Below, one piece after another: positions 38,212 through 49,348 of a DNA stretch of 64,000 nt. The DNA lies in the NCBI RefSeq assembly GCF_021130785.1, contig NC_060209.1:19119501-19183500 (forward strand). Direction: 5' to 3'. Numbering within the stretch: position 1 is the stretch's first letter; every line of letters starts with the position of its first letter. Position numbers and translations under genes: made by a program. The notes under the pieces were generated by a model, which searched no databases, had not been told where the DNA came from, and was given only the letters and a program-made list of their open reading frames with translations. This DNA comes from Homalodisca vitripennis. Taxonomy: Eukaryota; Arthropoda; Insecta; Hemiptera; Cicadellidae.

Positions 38212-38273
38212 CGGAAGTAACTGTGTACGTGAGCGTCATGTTAACATGACTCACAAGCGTGTCTGTACTTCCG
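38212..38273. repeat. 62 bp palindrome
   Basis: Outer arms CGGAAGTA and TACTTCCG, inner arms TGAGCGTCATGTTAA and its near complement TTAACATGACTCA, centred at 38242/38243. A few mismatches lie between. It could form a stable cruciform or hairpin and may be a minimal foldback relic. Confidence 0.8.
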
Positions 38274-39392
38274 GCAAAAATGTTTGGAACATTCTTGTCT
38301 CATAGGAATTGTTTAGTTTAGTTTGTATGAAGTTGTGTCTGAGTACTGACGTAAAATTCGTATATTAAAAAACCTTTAGATCCCTATCATGTATATATTT
38401 CAAATGAGAAATCTCTCATAATTCTGTAACAGCAAAAATAAGGCCGAATGACGTTTTAGGTTCGACCATTGGAGCGAAAATCAAGGTTTCCGGTGCCATA
38501 GCTGGCTTCTAAGAAAGAGAAGATTCCACCACACCTTTTCAATACATTTTACTGTTATCTACTTGCTATTGAAATTTAGGAATAATTCAAATAAATGTTC
38601 TGCTTTTTCTCAGAAATTTTTGAAGATGACGATTTATCATAATTTATTTATCTGTTATTTTATCTGTTTTTCGCTTCCCATCTTCAGACCTTTCAGTCAC
38701 TAGCCTCTACATATTATACATGTGTTGCATTATATTTTAATACATATTATATTATACACATGTAATATCTGGAGATAATGTATGTCTAAGAAAAGTAGGA
38801 GTAGAATGGAATATCTTTGAAGTACAAGTACTAAGTCAATAATTCATAAGATACCAACCATCTAAAACGGGGTTAAGTTTTTCCATTTTAATATTTTTAC
38901 ATGTGAAAACTTTGTTTCGGTTAGTTCCTGTGTTGAACAATTATTACGTGACCATTGGGAATATCTAATTATTTGTAATACAGGTACATTTCATAGAAAC
39001 GTCCCACAATATAAACATTTTTGACTTGTGCTTTGATACTTATAATCTGACGTTATTCCTCTAGGGATTGCAGGTAAACATAATCCGGCTGCTGTGAAAC
39101 ACTGCTAAGCTTTTTACCCCATACGGACAATGCCAATTTCAAACAGTTATAATCCCTTATTTTTTATTATAGAATTGAAAGGGAAGCTTCATTTTAAAAA
39201 TATGGTCAATATACATAAAAAAATGGATGTCACAAACAATGGATGGAGCCTTAAAATCTAAAAGTTCTTGGACAGTTATTGATTACACAGTTTACATGTA
39301 ACATATCCCATCACTCCATGACAAAATATAAGATAGTAAACTGTTATAAGTTTATAGGGGCATTCAAAGCTTAATCTGGCAAAGTATTTAAA

Positions 39393-39580
39393 ATCCTAAT
39401 ATTAATAATTTTCTAAATATGAAAGTGCCGCTGCTTGTTTATTTTATTTTCACGCGTAAACTAATCAACTGATTTTACTGAAATTTTACATGGACCTGCT
39501 TGCTGTTACTGGGATGAATATAGACCTATTCTTATTTCGAAAATCCATTCTGGCTACGCCCCACTGGTCTTTAAGTTAAC
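39393..39580 (+). repeat. Dispersed insect repeat fragment, relative of 19471-19560
   Basis: Shares TCCTAATA, AAATATGAAAGTGCC versus AAATGCGAAAGTGCC, a GTTTGTT/GTTTATT run and CACGCGTAAACTAATCAAC versus CACACGTAAGCCATTCAAC with the earlier copy. It continues with GAAATTTTACATGGACC and TGGCTACGCCCC words that I associate with abundant arthropod repeats. Class undetermined. Confidence 0.5.
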
Positions 39581-41017
39581 GAAAAATTCTGTCTTGGTCT
39601 CAAATGTAGTGTAATATTAACTCAATGTAATCCACCGTTCCATGTACAAATTTTTCATAGTGGTATTTTTTTATGTGTAGCTGTCCTTATGTCCTGATCT
39701 AATGCCAGAAGTACTATGAATAACGTAAACAATTTGCACCTAATAACTTGCAGTTTTAAAATAGAGCCTTAACTATTATTTTAGGTCTCTCATGAACAAG
39801 AAGTAATGATAAGAGAAGCTTGATACGGGGTCATTTCCCACTAGGGAGAGTTGTAAAAATTGTCAAGAATCGGAGTGTTTTTTTTTTTTCTTGTAAAGGT
39901 TTCCCGTGACATTTATATAGAAATTAAAAAATGGATTGAAGACTTTTTTTGGTTTCTAGGATGAAACTTTGTAGTTTTTTTATCGTATACTACAAAATTT
40001 GTGGGCATAGGCATATCCAGGAAGATTCAATTGCATTTATATATTTCGACTAACATAGGGAAAAAGTGTTTTTTTTAAATCAAATAGATAGTTTTTTTTC
40101 TAAAAAAAATAAGTTACATTTAAGAGAATACACTAAACTTTCTGTAAGACTATGTGATGTGCGTTAGTCAGAATACACTGTGCTTATATTTGTCCAACAT
40201 CAAGATGAAGTGGTTGAGACAAATCTTGTACAATTGCCACATATGGTACATGTCTTATTAATGTAGATGCCTATAAACATACAAAACATAACAGTATTTC
40301 TTCTTACGTTTTACAATGCAATAATTCATTGGATTGAAGATGTAAAAGTTCAATAAAAATATAGGTTTCTAAAATACGTTTAATTTATAAAAGCTTTTTG
40401 CTGAACATTATATTACAGAAATCATAAAAACTTTACTGAATTAAAAAGATTTAAAAGAAATTCGGAGTTTTTTTAATGGCTCATTTTTTACTGACAAAAA
40501 TGAGCACGAAATGGCATATTGGGACTGATAGTTTATATTTTGCACATCTTTCACAACTTCAAGTTTTCTAAAACATTAAATAAATCACACCATGTATATT
40601 ATACGTACAAATAATACGTCAATTACCGTCATATTTTATAAATACAAGTTTCAGTTTAAGAAACTTTCGATTAAATCCATTTCTTTAAGTTATTATTAAT
40701 ATCGGTAGTAAAAGCATTGCCCTCAATTACATTTTATAATTATTAAACTGAACTTTTATTAAACTGAATTTACCACGATAAAAACTATATTTAGTAGTTA
40801 TTCCAAAAATAATACTCATAATAAAAAATTATTTTTAGTTACTAGTAATATTTCTTTACGTTAAAAGTTTTGAATTCAAACATGCACCTTTTCCTACTTG
40901 ACTCATTTACTTCAAACAACCCCTTGCTGCAAAATGAAATCCACACTGACCATGTAAATGAAACCACCACCACAGTATTAATTTAACAGCGGCCTTGCTG
41001 CTCTGTAAAATCAGACC

Positions 41018-41066
41018 ATTAGGATTCAAGTATCCAACTCTGCTGTAACGGTTAGTTATCACTAGG
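41018..41066 (+). repeat. Dispersed repeat fragment shared with 12163-12212
   Basis: ATTAGGATTCAAG, then CTCTGCTGTAACGGTTAGTT, in the same order as the reverse complement of the 12 kb fragment. Confidence 0.45.
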
Positions 41067-41899
41067 TACACACATCTCATACAAACTACTGCCTATGAAT
41101 TTTGTAACTGACCCGTACGTCACGGCTTGCCTGCCGAAGAAATAATTTAAAGTTCTATTTAGACAAAGGACAATTACTTTTTTTTACTAGACAGCAATTT
41201 GTATTCATAAACGGATTTAACATCCATTTCTGTTCACGTATTTTTAAATTAATATTTATAGCAAAGTTCTGGCTAGCCAATACGTTGAGGGAAGGATATA
41301 TGTGTATGAGCCATATTTATTTTAAAATGTTGTGGCCCAAAGTGTGAAATAGTACGAGTAAATGTGCTTTTATAATATTTTATTTTTTATTCCAAAAAAA
41401 TTATTTCTTGCCTTTACTTTAAAACTTGCAATATTTACATCATTCGTCAAACAAGATGATATGGATAGTGGAAGAAATTGTAATTTCATATTATGATACA
41501 AACAGTATACATGTTAAAAAACAAATAACCCACCTTTACACTACTCTATAATAATTAAGAACAATGATTTCTTCAAAATATGCTTAGTAGAACTATGATG
41601 AGGGACTTATATTCCAAACATTTAGTATTCAAGTAGGCAATTATATAAAAATATTGAATTCATTTATTAAGCTACCATAGGACAGAAGCCGGAAGGTATA
41701 AGCTGAAATGTATATATTTGGAGGACCTTATATTTAAATTATTTACTGTAAAAATCTAAATGAAGAAATGAATGGACGATTCTAAATGTTAGTAGACTGA
41801 TGACGGCATGGCTTTCTAATGATGAATTTATAAAGCTACTTGAGAGATCTGTAAATTTTAGACCTTTGGTTACCAGTAATAATATCCGCGTTTCCCGGG

Positions 41900-44555
41900 T
41901 TAAAGGGAACCTTGTAGTAAAAAAATCAAAAAAAACTTTTTTTGTTTTTAATTGTTTTTTTTATTCTCTTCATTTAATTCTGAACAAAATGATATATAAC
42001 ACATGTATGTTTGGCACTTAATTAATAATTAAAATAAAAATAATTAACAACAAACAACACAGTAACGAATGTCTGATTTCAGTTGCATCGCAACGAGTTT
42101 GACTTTTGCACTTTTATACATAATACTAGTGACACAGAGGTTATTTTACACAATTAGTTTTGTCAGGTTTGGCTAATCTGCTTTTAATTTAAAAGCATAT
42201 GTTTTTATTTTCATGAGTGTTGTGTTTGTTTACTTATGTAAATGAGCTTTGTTTTCGTTTTGCACTGTGAGTTTTGTGTTGACTTTCTGAATATTATTAT
42301 ATTGTTTTGTAATTATTTTGTTGTGAGTATTATTATTTAGTTTCTTACAAAATGCCTAGGGCCAATAAGTTTGGTAAGAATCGATTCAAAGGTAATCAGT
42401 TTACTACTAGTAAGAATAATAGTGATGTACTAAACTCTTCTAACCCTACTTCAGAGGAGAACATTCCTGATAGTTTTTAGGCCTAATCCAGAGCCAGAGT
42501 CCAATACCTCTGCTTCTAAAATAAAGTGTAAATACATTTCTTTTGTGTGCTGATGATATTGAGTACCTTCCTGTAAATAACACTAAGGGAAACTACATAA
42601 TTAATTTAGAACTTTTGAACCAAATTTTACTGGCATCCACAAAGTGCGCTAACTGTGGAAGTGCTTCTTTAGAAATTAGTGAAGTTCCTGCCTAACCGTA
42701 AAGGCCTGGCTGTACAGTTTGTACTTAGTTGCAATTACTGTGGACTAGAAAATAAATTTTATACCAGCAAGAAGACTGAGCAGGACTTTTTTGACATAAA
42801 TGTGCGTTGTGTATATGGTTTCCGTTCCATTGGTAAAGGTAAGGCTGCGGCAGAAGTATTTTGTTCAGTGTTGGATCTTCCAAAGCCACCAAGTAGGTTT
42901 CAAGCCTATAACAAACTTATTCATAGTGCTGTTAAAGAGGTTTCTATTGCTTCAATGAAACAAGCAGCCCATGAAGCAGTTGTAGAAAACGAGGGTAATA
43001 CCGACATAGCGGCTGTTTTTTGACGGAACGTGGCAGAAACGTGGCCATACATCTTTAAATGGCGTGTTTTCTGTCACGAGTATGGATACAGGGAAAGTTT
43101 TGGATGCTGTTTCACTGACAACATATTGTTCATGCAATAAAATAACTAAAAACAGCCCTACACACAGAGAACAGTGCTCAAAGAATTATGACGGGCCGAG
43201 CGGCGGTATGGAGGTAGAGGCTGCTATTCAGGTATTCAGGCGCTCGGAACAAAGCCTTGGTGTAAGATACACAAGTTATTTAGGAGATGGTGACAGCTCA
43301 GCTTTTTTGTCAGTACAACAAGCAAAGCCTTATGGTGATGAGGTTGAATTTGAAATTAAGAAGTTGGAATGTGTAGGACACGTCCAGAAGAGAATGGGAA
43401 GTCGGCTGCGCAGATTGAAGGCTAAGTTGCGTGGCCATAAGGTACCTGACGGAAAACCTCTCTCTGGACGTGGTAGGCTGACAGATGCATTGATAGACAG
43501 TGTACAGACCTACTATGGCAAAGCTATACGAGAAAATGTGGATGACGTTGAAAAAATGAGGAAGGCTGTTTGGGCAACCTACTTCCATTTACTTTCAACC
43601 GACGTGAAACCTCGCCATGAACTATGCCCAAAAGGTGAACAATCTTGGTGCAAGTACCAAAAGTCTTTAGTGACAGGTGAGGTATACCATCATAAGCATT
43701 CAGTACCTGAAGCTATTTTATTAGAAATAAAATCAATTTACCAAGACCTGTCGGACACTAACCTACTCAGTAAATGCCTGCACGGCCGAACACAGAACCC
43801 TAACGAGTCCTTCAACAACGTAATCTGGACCAGAATTCCAAAAAAATACTTTTGTTGGGCTCAATACCTTAAAAATTGGAGTGTTGGATTCAATTATAAC
43901 ATTCAACAGTGGTGCTCTTGGCAAAGTGGAAGTGTTGCAAAAGCTGTGTGGTGATGCCGGAAGCAACTGCGTTGTAGGGCCTGAAGCAAATCGACAAGAA
44001 CCGAGTTTTAGATGCCAACAAAGCAGCTTTGGATGTTACTAAGAAGAAAAGAAAGCAGAAAAAGAAACCTAAAGAGAAAAAGAGAAGACAAGGAGGAAGA
44101 AGAAAGTAAAAAGTATGATCCTGGAATGTTTTAGCGTGGCTGCAAGGGGTACCGTACAGTTCTTGAGCTCTCCTGAAAAAATCACACATTCTGACACGGA
44201 GGTACACTTTTCTACTAAACCTTTTTAAGCTATCTGCATGATTTTTTTTTGTGTATTTTATTTAAGTCATTATCAAAAGACTTAAACCTATTTTATTTAA
44301 GATAATTTGCTTTTAAGTCCTTTAAAAAAAAATATTTTTTGTAAAAAAATTGTGTTTTTTTGGTATATTAAAAAAAATCATTACTAATATTTTTTTTTGT
44401 AATTAAGTTTTAAAATAGGTTAACTATACTTTAAAAAGCATTAAAAAAAGGCATACAAAGTTTCAATGCTGTAACTGAGATAGTTTTCTTTTAAATTGTA
44501 CCTAAAGTTAATACTTTTAACATGTACGGTATATAGACTACAGGGTTCCCTAATA
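41900..44555 (+). mobile_element. TTAA-ended Kolobok/Mutator-like DNA transposon, nearly full length (copy 2)
   Basis: The left end reads TTAAAGGGAACCTTGTAGT from 41900. The right end reads ACTACAGGGTTCCCT (44537-44551), the reverse complement of the left terminus with one mismatch in 15. The right-hand TTAA is not preserved: the flank reads AATAA, so the target duplication is decayed. The element is about 2.65 kb and contains one decayed transposase (42352-44134) with long, T/A-rich untranslated regions. TTAAAGG-type ends recall the TTAAAGGRR termini known for T2/Kolobok elements of Xenopus (from memory). The shorter copy at 5577-7393 encodes a relative of the same transposase but has different terminal sequence. 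Confidence 0.7.
42352..44134 (+). pseudogene. Mutator/Kolobok-type DDE transposase, multiple frameshifts
   Basis: The reading path starts at ATG 42352 (MPRANKFGKNRF) and ends with KKYDPGMF and TAG at 44132-44134. Domains in order are a basic N-terminus, then two CxxC pairs (CANC near 42650, CNYC near 42735) resembling a zinc ribbon. These are followed by DGTWQKRGH with the first presumed catalytic Asp (43022-43024), GDGDSS (about 43286-43297), an ECVGHVQKR C..H motif (about 43366-43395), LCPKGEQSWCKYQ, and NESFNN with the presumed catalytic Glu (43805-43807). A lysine-rich tail closes it. The longest clean frame is 43064-43954. Lesions include frameshifts near 42478, 42540, 42693 (one extra T), 43016-43021 (extra T in a T run), the A run near 43841-43847, and about 43978. 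Proteins of this type are annotated as mutator-like transposase domain proteins. Inactive as written, although several lesions are homopolymer indels. Confidence 0.88.
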
Positions 44556-45649
44556 AACTACGTTTATGCGACAAATATAACTAACTTCATAAAATACCCT
44601 CTTATGTTTGAAGGAAATTGTGTGCTCTAGTACAAAAGAATTCTATTATAGATTGTTTTTGGTTCTTTTATATTTAAATATGATTTAAAAAGAATGTATG
44701 AAAAGGAAGCTACTATAGAAAAACATTGTTTCTGAGAACTGCTGTGTAGATACAAGAATTATTTAGATAATAAAATATGAAATCAATTAATGGTCACAGT
44801 TATTTACATACTGAATATTTTAGGTAATAGGCATGAAACATGTGACACAAATCTCTTTTGATTTATTTTATATTTAGAAGATGCGACTGAAAAACGTTAA
44901 TAGAGTCCAGACCATGTGGAATGGCACTGATGCAACTTATTTCCGATGTAAATGGAACTGCACGTATTACGTTCTGGCTTAATGAAAACATGGGTACGTT
45001 ATCCATCCGTTCTACTATTTATAAGAGTTTAATTGGAAAATGCTGGCATACTAAATGGGTTTGACTAAAAGCCCAATATATAAATACTCATGTTATACCA
45101 CCGCTTTTGTTAGATTCTTCATTGACGTTTTAATAATACTGCATTTAAGAATTAAATTTTAAGGACTAGATTATTAATCATATTTGCTAAATTATATGAA
45201 GTTTTAGTACGATAGTAGTTAAGTAAAATGCTGCTGTTCTAATGTTCATATGCATTCCTTTTCCATGTATTTATGACGTAATCATGTTTTTATCTTTTCT
45301 AGACGGGTTTTATGGTATAGGTAAAGCGTATTCATGTATGTAGTATTTTTTAAAGTATTTTGGATTTGTATATTTATTATATTTATTACTAATTGATATT
45401 ATAATGTTTTGGAATATAATACATATATTTAACTGGAAAACGTTGTTTTGTGAGTAATTTAAAAGCTTACTATTATAATGTTCGCTTAACATTTAGTTTT
45501 ATTTTAATTGGAAAAATGCTTTATCACCGAATAATTTTAATCTAGCTATTTTAATATACAGGCTATTTTTTACAATGCATTAATTTAGTTTTATCGTTTA
45601 TATATCCTCAAATGTTTACTTTAAATTTCACTGCGTTTACTGGTGCATC

Positions 45650-45706
45650 TTCAGCATCATTATTTTTGTTTGCATGTATGTGGAAATAAACATTTCATTT
45701 CATTGT
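45650..45706 (+). repeat. Possible LINE 3' tail
   Basis: TGTTTGCATGTATGTGGAAA and ATAAACATTTCATTTCATTG resemble the 3' ends of insect Jockey/CR1-type LINEs, which finish with a polyadenylation-like AATAAA and an ATTTC-type short repeat. No coding part was recognised upstream. Confidence 0.3.
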
Positions 45707-47394
45707 AAATGTTCCCAAAGGCTATTAAAAATAACTAATTAAACTATGAACATATTTTCCATATTAATTTTGAAAAAATATAAGAGTCGCTTCCAACAAA
45801 AGCAGGCCGAGCATTTTTTTATGTTAAATAAGTAAATTTTGGTGTCATTAGTATTTATAACAAGGTGTCATAATGGCTTTAGTACTGTAAGGCGTAGGTG
45901 TAAAATTTCTTAGCAATGAATTAAAGCAATTGAAATAGTCTAAGACATTAAAGAAGTCATACATATCGACAAAATGTTCTACAAAGAAATGATCTATAAT
46001 TTACACAGTTTAAAGAATAGAAAAATCTGAGAGAAACGAGAATGTGGCGTGTTTTGCTAGTGAATCATTAACATTATACGAGAATTAATTAAATACATCC
46101 TTTCTCACATTCAAACTGAGTTATTAAATAAACACAAATACTCTATCGTTTGTGAAAAAAATAAGCAATCGGAAAAGAATATAAATAAAGAAAATTGTTG
46201 AGAGTGAAAAGTAAAATTACTGCCTGTTATGATGAGAAGCGTTTTATTATATCTATTTGTAAACCTACTTTATTTGAATTATATAGATTTTAACAAAAAA
46301 TTTGTATATGTCATGGTAAAACGACCAGACTGTAAAACAACTAAGACTGCAATATCTGTATTAAAACCTATTATTATTAAGACTTTTTCAATTATCAGAA
46401 AGTTATATTTTAGTCTTTTTTATTTTAAGATTGACAATCATCAATAACCATAAAAGTAAGAAAATTAAATACTTACCTTACATTTTAAATGCGCAAATTA
46501 AAGATTTATTAATTTTCATGACCTCTTCCTCATACATGAAAAATAAAGAAAGAATAATGTATACTTTTGTCTGGAAACCTTTGTTCATGAAAGCAAATGA
46601 ATTAAAATGCATAGAAAAAAAGTACTTGTCATTATAAAAAATAAAATTATGATGAGTATTGAATCCACGGTGAGAAAATAATGATAGTTTATATGAAATA
46701 TCAATTTAAGTATTTTGCGTTATTTTCTAAAATTCTTTTATCAAACACAAACTAAAATGTTACCAAAAAGTATTTACTTTTCCGTGTATGGAAATATAGT
46801 TAAAGCAAAACTTATAATAATAGTACAAAAAACTAATCTTTCATGTCCAGAATCCTCTAAAGCTTTTTATGAACGGCATTTCTGTTTATGGATATTAATG
46901 ATGTGGAAATCATTTATTCATCACGCTTTTAAACAAAGTGGTTCATTTAGTAGTAATCTGAACATGACTGTTGATCTATTAACAATTGTGATGCCATTAT
47001 TCTCTCCATTACACAACACACCAAAATAACCACTGCACAAAGTGGCTCTTATAATGCCATATTTTTTATGTGTATTACAGCCAATACACTTGAAAGTTTT
47101 GAGGACTATATTGTGACGTCATAAGGTAATACAACACCTCGTCACAAGCATACCATATTCGTGTGTGGAACATGTATGAGTCCATGTAATTGTAAATTTA
47201 AACAAGAATAGTGCTAATGAATTGAAACTTTCATTTCATATTCTAAATGTGATGTTAGAAAGGATATTTAACAATACAGTACAATAAAAAATGTTATGAC
47301 AGGAATTCCATATTGCGTGGAATGTTTATGTTTTTATTGGCTGAGTACTGACTCCACGCAAGGGGCCTTTCACTCAAGGGGATGGAAAAAATCT

Positions 47395-47520
47395 AATTAT
47401 ATCTGTCTGTCTTTCTAGCTTTCTTTCTGTCTGTTCCCATAATATCTCGAAAGCTATCTGAGCTATATACTTATATAGAAATTTTACATTGTGCCTCATT
47501 TTTTTTATACAGGTAACACT
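47395..47520 (+). repeat. Dispersed repeat fragment with simple-sequence core
   Basis: TCTGTCTGTCTTTCTAGC followed by TCTTTCTGTCTG, then CCCATAATATCTCGAAAGC, a GAGCTATATA stretch and GAAATTTTACAT. This order is familiar from abundant insect dispersed repeats, but the class cannot be assigned. Confidence 0.4.
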
Positions 47521-47705
47521 GAGTTCGATAATTGCACACATCACTAGACTACATGGATCTTGTCTGAGGATTAGCGAATATTTTTAATGATCGAAAAAGA
47601 CGTTCGGCTCTCAAATGTATGAGGAATCTCTTTATCCTGGCTCACATCTTGCATCCTCAGCAACCCATATTTAGTTATTTTCTTTTTAAATGTGTACACT
47701 TGTTT

Positions 47706-47962
47706 TGGTAGGCTATAGATGTATGTTTTGCACGAGGGAAATACTCACGGAACGTCACGCAACCACGTATGTTCGCTCTGAAGCCGCTAGGGGCGGAATG
47801 ATGCGACCATTTTGATGTCCATGCGTTTCTACGTTCAGTGGCTATGCAGGCGTGCTAGTGAGAGGTTACTGTCACTCCTTGTTGAAGCAACTACTTCTTT
47901 TAGCGGGCTATGGATGCATGTTTTGCACAGGAAAACATTACCGTTTTGCGCCACACATGTTT
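47706..47962. repeat. Diverged direct repeat, ~66 bp units 191 bp apart
   Basis: GTAGGCTATAGATGTATGTT followed by TTGCACGAGGGAAA at 47708 is matched by GCGGGCTATGGATGCATGTT followed by TTGCACAGGAAAA at 47901. Similar CACGTATGTTC and CACATGTTTA words follow. The sequence between (about 47760-47890) is GC-raised. It could be an old duplicated module or the two ends of a small element. Confidence 0.55.
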
Positions 47963-49348
47963 ATGTCTTCTACATGGTTTCAAATTAGAATGACAGCTTT
48001 ACCTAAACGTAACCATAACTGTTATATAAACATCTGATCTGAACTAAGAAAAGTTGACGTTAATAAAAAATTGGGTATGAGGGATTAAAAGAAATATAGA
48101 AAACAGAATAACATACGACACATTATATTATAATGAAAATGGAGAAAGGCTTTGAATACTGGTTTGAATAAATCTACGAACTAATAATTTATTTATTAGT
48201 GAATCCAACGTAAAATTGATTAACTCACTGCATCATTTAATAGCAGCATTATAGCTCATCGGGTTCTAAATTGATTTTCAGCACGTTTAATATGTATTAA
48301 TCCTATTGTATTTCACTACTAGTTTTGTCCTGACGGCATTAAAAATACATGTATCAAATCTTTTCTTGCCTTAACAAAGCCGTAGTTTAAATTAATCCTT
48401 GAAGAAAATGAGGCTTTCTGTTGATTATAATTATAACCCTTACTCAATTACATTGGATCTTACTTTACATTCACTTAAGAAATTACGTAAGAACAGATTT
48501 TAATACAAATTTAGCTAAAAAACTTCAACAAAATTAATTGACTTTTTAAAAGATAAATTACATTTAACAATGTAAAACGATAAAAACATAAGTACAACGA
48601 GATATCGAACAACAATAGATGTTGTGTTTATAAGATATTTAGAAAATCTTATTCCTGAATTTTGATTTCTTATTTATTTTCAGTTATAATGAACTCATAA
48701 TTTCATTTTTGGAATATAAGAACTGTGAAAATAAAATAATTATTTCGGTAAAAAATTAAAAAAAAATATTACTTTAATATTAGAAGTCCGTGATCATTGT
48801 GATATATGGAATGTAAAATATATTACAACAATATGTATGAAACTAATAGAGAATGCAAAACTTTTTCATGTTAAGGAGTTTTGTTTTTTATATTATTTTA
48901 AAATAAAAAACAAACTATTAATAATTAGGAAATGTACTTTTCAACATCTGAATTCACGGTCACTTGTAAGAAGTGGTTACTTCTACCATCAGTCCCGCCA
49001 CTGCCTTTTAATTATTATTGTTTTATTATTTATTTAACGACATTGGCTCGTCGGTACAACTAGTGCCAGTCATGAAATAGATACGATAAAGAACGGTACG
49101 ACAGCTCTCTGCTGCATTGCTAATTCAAAGAACAATGTGAAACTCCAGAGCTTAATCAATGCCTTATTAGATTGTAATTAATGCATTCAGTATTTCAATA
49201 ACTAAAATCTGAAAACTAACTCCTCCACATCAAACTCAATTCATTAATGTTTGCGCTTACATGATGCCGAAAATGTTCCAACTAATCTGGCTGGTGACAT
49301 TGTATTAGAGGAATTACAATGAAACAAGTTTCTAAAAATCCATCTCGA

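Larger units (their letters stand above)
37516..41899. other. AT-rich spacer with small dispersed repeats
   Basis: No gene recognised. Separately listed within it are a 62 bp palindrome (38212-38273), a dispersed repeat fragment (39393-39580) and a short repeat shared with 12 kb (41018-41066). There is a T-rich stretch at about 39876-39890. Confidence 0.5.
44556..49348. other. AT-rich spacer with small repeats
   Basis: No gene recognised. The 104-codon frame at 46715-47029 lacks motifs. Listed separately are a retroposon-like 3' tail (45650-45706), a repeat fragment with TCTG/CTTT simple sequence (47395-47520) and a diverged direct repeat (47706-47962). Confidence 0.5.

Noticed and set aside
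43310..43588. Minus-strand 92-codon frame within the transposase
   Set aside because: Shadow of the plus-strand transposase frame.
46715..47029. 104-codon open frame
   Set aside because: No motif, AT-typical residues, no supporting context.
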